From Bryobacterales bacterium (GTDB lineage Bacteria; Acidobacteriota; Terriglobia; Bryobacterales; Bryobacteraceae), in NCBI GenBank assembly GCA_025353235.1, contig JANXQZ010000121.1:1-6186 (forward strand): a stretch of 6,186 bases of DNA. The letters run 5' to 3'. Below, piece after piece: positions 1 to 6,186 of this stretch. A model generated the notes under the pieces. That model did not search any database, was not told the DNA's origin, and saw only the letters and a list, made by a program, of their open reading frames with translations. The translations under genes and the position numbers were made by a program. Each line of letters starts with the position of its first letter. Position 1 is the stretch's first letter.

Positions 1-1
1 C

Positions 2-2246
<2,245 letters not shown>

Positions 2247-2250
2247 TGCT

Positions 2251-2257
2251 CTTACCT
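2251..2257 (-). promoter_or_regulatory. Ribosome binding site deciding the MBL hydrolase start
   Basis: Read on the minus strand this is AGGTAAG, with its AGG core 8 nt before the ATG at 2246. It supports that ATG over the TTG 24 bases upstream, for which no comparable site is evident. Confidence 0.6.
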
Positions 2258-2297
2258 GTGGGATTCGCAATGCCTGTACTCAGTTTCAACAACTGCG

Positions 2298-4799
2298 TTA
2301 GAAAACGAACCCGATCTCGGCCCGGTAAGCGCGCGGAGCGATAAAGTGGGTTCCGCTGAAGGTGGACAAAAAGTTATAGAGTGCCACTTCGTTGGTCAGA
2401 TTCGAGCAGGTCAACTGCAGCGTCCAGCGGAGCTTGTCAGTATGGAACAGGTTATCGGTCCCCACGCCTAAATCGAACAGACTTCTGGGAGCGATCCGGG
2501 GAGGATGGGTATCGTCGTTTTCGGTCCCTGCCTTCGGGATCACGAGCCGCTGTGCGCTGTAGGACGCGCTTCCGCAAGCGGTAATCGGATTCGTCAATGT
2601 GGCCCGCTGCGAACCGCAAGTGAGCCCGATCGCCTGCTGCTGGTCCGGGGTCAACGACAAAGCCGCATTCAGATTAGGCACGCGACCGGCCACTAGACCG
2701 CTATCGTAGCGCCACGTGAATGATGCCCACGGGCCCTTCTTGTATTGATAACGAACATTCGTGGTCTGCTCGAACGCTTGATCGTGATCGATGCGGAATA
2801 CCGAATTATTAATCGGTGAGTTGAAGATCAGGCCCCCAATTTCTGGACCGTAGAAACGCGCTCGCGTGTGGCCCATCACCGTGTACGCGGAAAAGCCTTT
2901 AATGGCAGAAAGGTTCACGCGCAGCGACACGCCATCCACTTTCGATTTCCGCCACTCAATCGGAAACGTGATCGGAGTGTTAAACAGAGTGTCGAAATCG
3001 AAGGCGTTCTTGGTGTACTTCCAAAAAATGTTGGTGTCCACTACCACATACTTGCCGAGGCCCTGTTCCAGCCCGGCCTGATACTGGTTGCGGCGACCCG
3101 TAGTGAGCGGACTGGCTCCGAACGCGCCAAACGTGCCCGTCGCCAAACCGCCCGCGCCAGTGGAGCTTGAAAGAACTAGATTCTCGTTGTACGGAGTCTC
3201 AAAGAAGCGCGAATAGGAAATGCGCAACGAGGTCGCCGTGGGCTTGAATAAATAGGAGATGCCGACGCGAGGTTCGATGCCGCTGTCGCTGGTGAGGCCG
3301 CGATAGATGTCGCCGCGCAAGCCCGCCATGATCGTGAAGTTTCCGAGAGCAATCTGATCCTGGACATAAAACCCATACTGTTTTATGTCGGCGTGTCCGC
3401 GAAATGCCAGCGGGCGGCCGCCGCGGGTGAGATCGTAGGGGAGCAGCCCTGGATTGAAGTTGGGACTGAGCGGGACGTTGAAACCCGGATCGGTGATTCC
3501 GAACCCAAAATTCTCATTCAGGATGTTATGCATGATCTGGGTTCCGATCTTAGCGTTGTGAATCCCCTTCACGTAAGACACGTCCGTCTTCACGCCCACA
3601 TTGGCCAGCCGCCGATTTTGCGAAATGGTGGCGGGTAGATCAGCGAATCCGTTACGCGTTGGATAGTAGCCGACAAAGTCTTCGCGATAGAACGGGTTTA
3701 CGTTTAGAATCGTGGTCGGCCCAAAAAGATGCACCCAGCCCGGCGCCACGTTGAATGTGCGAACCTGCTGGCGCTGATCCTGTCCGCTGAACTGCTGATC
3801 GTAAGTATTGGGAATTTCAAACCACGATCTGGCCGCGAACAGGTTTAAATGGAGCGTGTCCTGAGGACCCGCCTGGAAATCCAAGCGGTCGAAAACCTGT
3901 TCGGTGTTGCCGCGATCGTGCAGCGGCGAAAATTCCGGCGAATCGAGGTACCGTCCCGATCGCGCCGAGTTCGCCACCAGAAAATTGCCGAAGCGATTGT
4001 TGCCTAGCCCGAAGGTGGCATTCTCGCTATAGCTCCCAAACGATCCATAGCCTGTGCTGAAACTTCCGAACGGTTTCGTCACGCCCAAGCCGGACTTAGT
4101 TACCGTGGTCACCACCAAGCTCGCTTTATCGCCGAACTCGGGTGGCGGCGCACCGGAAATCGCCTCGAACGACTGGATCGCATTCAGCGGCAGCTGGTTC
4201 GACGCTTGCTTGTTTTGCTGATCCCCCACGGGCTGATTGTCGATCGAAAATTGCGTCTCCGCATGATCCCCTAAAGGATGAAAAAAGCCGTCGGAGTCTT
4301 TCACAATTCCGGGGACGGCCAAGGAGAGAATGTCGGAAACCCCCTGCCCCACGCTGGTTTGCGGAAGTTTCGAAAAGAGGCTGCTGTCCACATCGGTATG
4401 GGCCATGGGCGCATTCTCGACGATGTCGCCTCCATCGGAATGAACTTCCACTGACGTCAGCCCCTCCGCGATCGTCAATGTGATCTTAACGGATGCCGGA
4501 ACGCCGGATCGCACTTCGATGTCTTGCACGCCAGCCTGAAACCCGGGGGCCGCCGCCTCCAGGTGGTACTTGTGAAACGGAATGTTGTTGAACCGCGCTG
4601 TCCCTGTAGCGTCCGTAATGACGCTTTTTTCATAGCCTGTAACTTTGTTCGCGAGTCTTACGGTGGCGCCGACAATCGCCGCCGAGGAAGGATCGGAAAT
4701 CACTGCCTCGATGGTGCCGGATGCGCCTGCCGCCTGCGGAGGTGCCGCATTCAAGTAAGTCGCCAGCAATAATGACGAAAATACGAATACACTTCTCAT
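2298..4799 (-). CDS. Oar-like TonB-dependent outer-membrane receptor
   Basis: An 833-residue outer-membrane protein, predicted to import a ligand using TonB energy; the ligand is unknown. Residues 1-18 or so form a signal peptide (hydrophobic VFVFSSLLLATYL, then NAA). Residues about 27-112 form a carboxypeptidase-regulatory-like beta-sandwich (VGATVRLAN, TDATGTARFNNIP, ITLTIAEG). A plug-like domain spans about 140-235, containing QFSIDNQPV, NAIQSFEAISG and PPPEFGDKASLVVTTVTKSG. The rest, to 833, is alternating aromatic beta-barrel sequence ending in YRAEIGFVF. The terminal Phe is the usual assembly signal for outer-membrane barrels. I see no clear TonB box. Domain order matches the Oar-like receptors abundant in Acidobacteriota, many of which are longer (about 1000-1200 aa), so this is a compact member. 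Start: ATG with a strong ribosome site. It sits between a small His/Cys protein (35 bp upstream) and an MBL hydrolase (51 bp downstream), all on one strand. Confidence 0.92.
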   Translation of the reverse strand: MRSVFVFSSLLLATYLNAAPPQAAGASGTIEAVISDPSSAAIVGATVRLANKVTGYEKSVITDATGTARFNNIPFHKYHLEAAAPGFQAGVQDIEVRSGVPASVKITLTIAEGLTSVEVHSDGGDIVENAPMAHTDVDSSLFSKLPQTSVGQGVSDILSLAVPGIVKDSDGFFHPLGDHAETQFSIDNQPVGDQQNKQASNQLPLNAIQSFEAISGAPPPEFGDKASLVVTTVTKSGLGVTKPFGSFSTGYGSFGSYSENATFGLGNNRFGNFLVANSARSGRYLDSPEFSPLHDRGNTEQVFDRLDFQAGPQDTLHLNLFAARSWFEIPNTYDQQFSGQDQRQQVRTFNVAPGWVHLFGPTTILNVNPFYREDFVGYYPTRNGFADLPATISQNRRLANVGVKTDVSYVKGIHNAKIGTQIMHNILNENFGFGITDPGFNVPLSPNFNPGLLPYDLTRGGRPLAFRGHADIKQYGFYVQDQIALGNFTIMAGLRGDIYRGLTSDSGIEPRVGISYLFKPTATSLRISYSRFFETPYNENLVLSSSTGAGGLATGTFGAFGASPLTTGRRNQYQAGLEQGLGKYVVVDTNIFWKYTKNAFDFDTLFNTPITFPIEWRKSKVDGVSLRVNLSAIKGFSAYTVMGHTRARFYGPEIGGLIFNSPINNSVFRIDHDQAFEQTTNVRYQYKKGPWASFTWRYDSGLVAGRVPNLNAALSLTPDQQQAIGLTCGSQRATLTNPITACGSASYSAQRLVIPKAGTENDDTHPPRIAPRSLFDLGVGTDNLFHTDKLRWTLQLTCSNLTNEVALYNFLSTFSGTHFIAPRAYRAEIGFVF

Positions 4800-4805
4800 C
4801 TAAGG

Positions 4806-4812
4806 TCCCTCT
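4806..4812 (-). promoter_or_regulatory. Strong ribosome binding site of the TonB receptor gene
   Basis: Minus-strand AGAGGGA, 6 nt before the ATG at 4799. It fixes the receptor start, and it lies in the 35-bp gap after the small upstream gene, as expected within an operon. Confidence 0.7.
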
Positions 4813-4834
4813 TTAATTTTGGAAAAGATCGAAT

Positions 4835-5140
4835 CTACACGCTGCGAAGAATCGATCCGGGCGGAGGGGCCCGGCAGGACGAAATGCTGGCTCGGCAGTC
4901 TTGTGGCCGCTGGCTCTTCTCGAAGATACAATGCCACTCGGCCACAACTTCAGGGAGAATGCCAGCAGGAGCCAGAGGGGCAACCGATGCCATGTGCCCG
5001 AAGTGGCAGACGTCGCAAGAATGCGATGCCGCTCCCTCGTGTCCGTGTTCGACTGCGGCGGTTGACACCACAACCAAACTGCAAACGAGCAGGAGGCAAG
5101 CCAGCACTACTTTCCAGTTTCTAATGGAACCTGAAGGCAT
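4835..5140 (-). CDS. Small membrane/exported His- and Cys-rich protein with CDVCH motif
   Basis: A 101-residue protein of unknown function. Residues 5-10 form a basic n-region (SIRNWK). Residues about 11-30 are strongly hydrophobic (VVLACLLLVCSLVVVSTAAV), giving a signal peptide or single membrane anchor. A His/Cys cluster follows: H32, H34, H40, C42, C45, H46, H49. The C-terminal third has C71, C82, C89 and the string RAPPP. This layout resembles DUF2946-like small proteins encoded beside TonB receptors, in which His/Cys pairs may bind metal (family impression, not verified). C42-x2-C45-H46 also fits the haem c attachment motif. The ATG at 5140 places the hydrophobic stretch correctly but has only a weak ribosome site (GGA about 10 nt away). 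It is the first gene of the probable operon, 35 bp before the receptor. Overlapping frames on the plus strand lack any domain-like pattern, so this one is preferred. Confidence 0.72.
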   Translation of the reverse strand: MPSGSIRNWKVVLACLLLVCSLVVVSTAAVEHGHEGAASHSCDVCHFGHMASVAPLAPAGILPEVVAEWHCIFEKSQRPQDCRASISSCRAPPPGSILRSV

Positions 5141-5156
5141 CTAGTCGCTATCCAAG

Positions 5157-5198
5157 AGTATAGCAACCGACTCCAAATCCGAGCAGGGTTGCTATACT
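5157..5198. promoter_or_regulatory. Perfect 12-bp inverted repeat with divergent extended -10 elements
   Basis: The arms AGTATAGCAACC (5157-5168) and GGTTGCTATACT (5187-5198) are exact reverse complements around an 18-bp spacer. Each arm, read outward, contains TGC-TATACT, an extended -10 promoter element (TGn plus a 5/6 match to TATAAT). On the plus strand the -10 is 5193-5198, with a start expected near 5205 and a leader of about 67 nt to yjbQ. On the minus strand the -10 is 5157-5162, with a start near 5150, only about 10 nt before the small-protein ATG. No good -35 box is seen for either. The symmetry also suits binding of a dimeric regulator. No T-run follows, so a terminator is unlikely. 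Confidence 0.5.
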
Positions 5199-5255
5199 TG
5201 AGACGGTGCGGATCGAATTTGATTCCATCTAATCGCTTCGTTCGTGTATCTCATT

Positions 5256-5262
5256 AAAGGGA
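5256..5262 (+). promoter_or_regulatory. Ribosome binding site of yjbQ
   Basis: AAAGGGA ends 9 nt before the ATG at 5272. It supports that start, and therefore the N-terminal extension of the protein. Confidence 0.6.
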
Positions 5263-5271
5263 AAAAGTTTT

Positions 5272-5781
5272 ATGAGCGCATCGAAAATACAGATCGTTGA
5301 AGGCGAGGCCCCTTTGGACAGCCCGGCATTTCAAGGCGTGACGCAGAGCGGATACAAGGTCTTCAATCGCATTGTCGATTGGATCACGAACGATCGCCTG
5401 CAGCTGTTGAACATCACAGAACGGATTAACGAAATTGTTCGCAAGAGCGGCGTGCACGACGGGATTGTCCACTTGCAGTCCCTGCACACCACTTCTTCCG
5501 TTTTCATCAATGAATGGCAGGATGCTCTGGTCCACGACGTCAAAACTTTCTTCGAAGAGATTGTCGAGCGCGACAGCTACTACCGCCATAACGATCCCGC
5601 TTACTCGGACTGCGAACGGCGCAATGCCGATTCGCACATGCGCGGAATGCTGATGGGCCAAACGCTTTGCTTGCAGGTCCGCAATGCCAGCGTGCTGCTG
5701 GGTACCTGGCAGAGCATAATTTTCGCCGAGTTCGACGGTCCGCGCAGCCGTTCGTTATCTGTCCAAGTTTCGGGAATTTAG
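5272..5781 (+). CDS. yjbQ: YjbQ/UPF0047 family protein (secondary thiamine-phosphate synthase-like)
   Basis: A 169-residue cytoplasmic protein of the UPF0047/YjbQ family. Members have been credited with a weak thiamine-phosphate synthase activity, joining HMP pyrophosphate and thiazole phosphate, but their main role remains uncertain. Family landmarks are present in order: LHTTSSVFINE (71-81, with H72), VHD (87-89), ADSHMRGMLMGQTL (119-132, with H122), LLGTWQSI (142-149) and AEFDGPRSR (152-160). The conserved histidines line the presumed active site. E. coli YjbQ has about 138 residues; the extra length here is mostly an N-terminal extension of about 30 residues before the core. The ATG has a ribosome site, so the extension looks real. 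It is transcribed away from the receptor operon, with a shared 131-bp control region. thiC lies about 3.9 kb away on the same strand. The family call is firm; the reaction is inferred from family reports. Confidence 0.93.
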   Translation: MSASKIQIVEGEAPLDSPAFQGVTQSGYKVFNRIVDWITNDRLQLLNITERINEIVRKSGVHDGIVHLQSLHTTSSVFINEWQDALVHDVKTFFEEIVERDSYYRHNDPAYSDCERRNADSHMRGMLMGQTLCLQVRNASVLLGTWQSIIFAEFDGPRSRSLSVQVSGI

Positions 5782-5790
5782 TATATGTCT

Positions 5791-5802
5791 CGAACTAGTT
5801 CG
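5791..5802. repeat. 12-bp perfect palindrome after yjbQ
   Basis: CGAACTAGTTCG is its own reverse complement and lies 9 bases after the yjbQ stop codon. No T-run follows, so it is not an evident intrinsic terminator. It could be a protein-binding site or chance. Confidence 0.45.
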
Positions 5803-5804
5803 CA

Positions 5805-5896
5805 TGTGGGGCAGGATGGCATCCTGCGAGCCGGTTGATAAATCGGCGCAAGAAGTGGGTTGGCAACCCGCCTGCAGGTTGGCGACCTGCCCTACA
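5805..5896. repeat. REP/BIME-like cluster of mini-hairpins
   Basis: This 92-bp non-coding element is bounded by near-perfect inverted ends: TGTGGGGCAGG (5805-5815) and CCTGCCCTACA (5886-5896), one mismatch. Inside are four small hairpins: 5811-5827 (perfect 8-bp arms around one base), 5830-5847 (7-bp arms with one G-T pair), 5857-5869 (perfect 6-bp arms around one base) and 5874-5890 (6-bp stem, 5-base loop). Three share a core: GGATGGCATCC, GGTTGGCAACC and GGTTGGCGACC. The A/T exchange between the first two is matched on the opposite arm, so the hairpin is preserved. This resembles dispersed palindromic repeats of bacterial chromosomes. It could also act as a 3' mRNA stabiliser or weak terminator for yjbQ. 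Confidence 0.7.
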
Positions 5897-5903
5897 TTGC
5901 TGA

Positions 5904-6134
5904 TGCCCCGCTTCTTCACCCTCCATCAAGCGCATCGACTTTCCATCTCTGTGCCGAGGCGAAGAGGTCTGCCTGTGCTGGAAACTCGAGGAAGCCGGAA
6001 TTGGATACTGGCATGGGATATCGGAAGGATTTCAGGGGCGAAAAAAGATTGATCAGGAGTTTCTCGATAATCATAAAGGTGATCTCACAAACGGAAACAT
6101 TCCGCCCCGAGGCCAACTTGCTAGAATTTCTTAG
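5904..6134 (+). pseudogene. 5'-truncated DUF2203 gene remnant
   Basis: This frame runs open from just after a TGA (5901-5903) to the TAG at 6132, 76 codons, with no ATG in it. From about 5934 the translation reads IDFPSLCRGEEV, then LCWKLEEAGIGYWH, then GISEGFQGRKKIDQEF. This matches the C-terminal half of DUF2203 proteins, whose usual pattern is DFP, G-x2-V-x-LCW-x-L, YWH and GF-x-GR. The family is about 120-130 residues long and its function is unknown. The N-terminal helical half is absent from all three plus-strand frames upstream, where the hairpin cluster ends only about 30 bp before the similarity begins. I therefore call it a deletion remnant. Intact reading through the conserved part suggests recent loss. 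A non-standard start producing a short protein is possible but unlikely. Confidence 0.75.
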
Positions 6135-6151
6135 GAGTCCACTGGTCAGGA

Positions 6152-6186
6152 ATGCTGCTTGCTAGAGAGTTCATCGATTATTTGTC
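6152..6186 (+). CDS. Possible start of a further gene, cut by window edge
   Basis: An ATG at 6152 opens MLLAREFIDYL and the frame stays open to the window end. A possible ribosome site AGGAG lies at 6133-6137, rather far at 14 nt; the AGG at 6148-6150 is too close. Eleven residues cannot identify a family. The amphipathic opening is loosely reminiscent of short helical proteins such as DUF507, which is only a guess. It may be chance. Confidence 0.22.
   Translation, partial: MLLAREFIDYL

Noticed and set aside
2247..2270. TTG start at 2270 for the MBL hydrolase
   Set aside because: The ATG at 2246 has a better-placed ribosome site, and the extra 8 residues add no recognisable family sequence.
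2247..2297. Terminator between the receptor and MBL genes
   Set aside because: Only a 5-bp stem (CAGTT/AACTG) is seen on the minus strand, with no T-run after it. This is too weak to call.
4819..5144. Plus-strand reading frames of 101 and 86 codons opposite the small His/Cys gene
   Set aside because: They show no signal, domain or motif pattern and lie antisense to a frame with a well-formed hydrophobic N-terminus and Cys/His cluster.
5199..5271. TPP riboswitch in the yjbQ leader
   Set aside because: TTGAGA occurs near 5199, but the conserved THI-box sequence (CTGAGA followed by the ACCTGATCTGGATAATGCCAG-type block) is absent.
5791..5802. CGAACTAGTTCG as a LexA (SOS) box
   Set aside because: The CGAAC and GTTCG half-sites are separated by 2 bases, whereas the Gram-positive-type LexA box needs 4. 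It also lies downstream of yjbQ rather than in a promoter.
5804..6165. ATG-initiated plus-strand frames of 82 and 101 codons downstream of yjbQ
   Set aside because: They run through the palindromic repeat and are out of frame with the DUF2203-like sequence; their composition is not protein-like.

Overview
The window looks like a piece of a Gram-negative, moderately GC-rich chromosome, most likely from the Acidobacteriota. The pointers are a large Oar-like outer-membrane receptor (carboxypeptidase-regulatory domain, TonB plug, long barrel), a cyanobacterial-type short ThiC, and a remnant closely resembling acidobacterial DUF2203 proteins. The assignment is inference from family resemblance; there is no rRNA or other marker.

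Layout. Bases 2-1333 (+) hold nearly all of thiC, cut by the window edge, with only about 15-20 N-terminal residues missing. From 5140 down to 1320 (-) runs a likely three-gene unit: a small exported or membrane-anchored His/Cys protein with a CDVCH motif, an 833-residue TonB-dependent receptor, and an MBL-fold hydrolase with a hydrophobic C-terminal tail. The last of these overlaps the 3' end of thiC tail to tail by 14 bp. Bases 5141-5271 are a divergent intergenic region with a perfect 12-bp inverted repeat. Each arm of that repeat carries an outward-facing extended -10 element. Bases 5272-5781 (+) encode a YjbQ/UPF0047 protein. Bases 5782-6186 carry no intact gene. They hold a 12-bp palindrome, a cluster of mini-hairpins resembling a REP/BIME element, a 5'-truncated DUF2203 gene remnant that has no start codon, and possibly the first codons of a further gene at the edge.

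How the parts may work together. ThiC makes the HMP-phosphate half of thiamine, and YjbQ proteins have been linked to a secondary thiamine-phosphate synthase activity. Two thiamine-linked genes therefore flank a surface-receptor operon and share a control region with it. The receptor operon could import a substrate related to this pathway, or the neighbourhood may be coincidental; the receptor's ligand cannot be read from the sequence. No TPP riboswitch, tRNA, rRNA, CRISPR array or transposase was seen.
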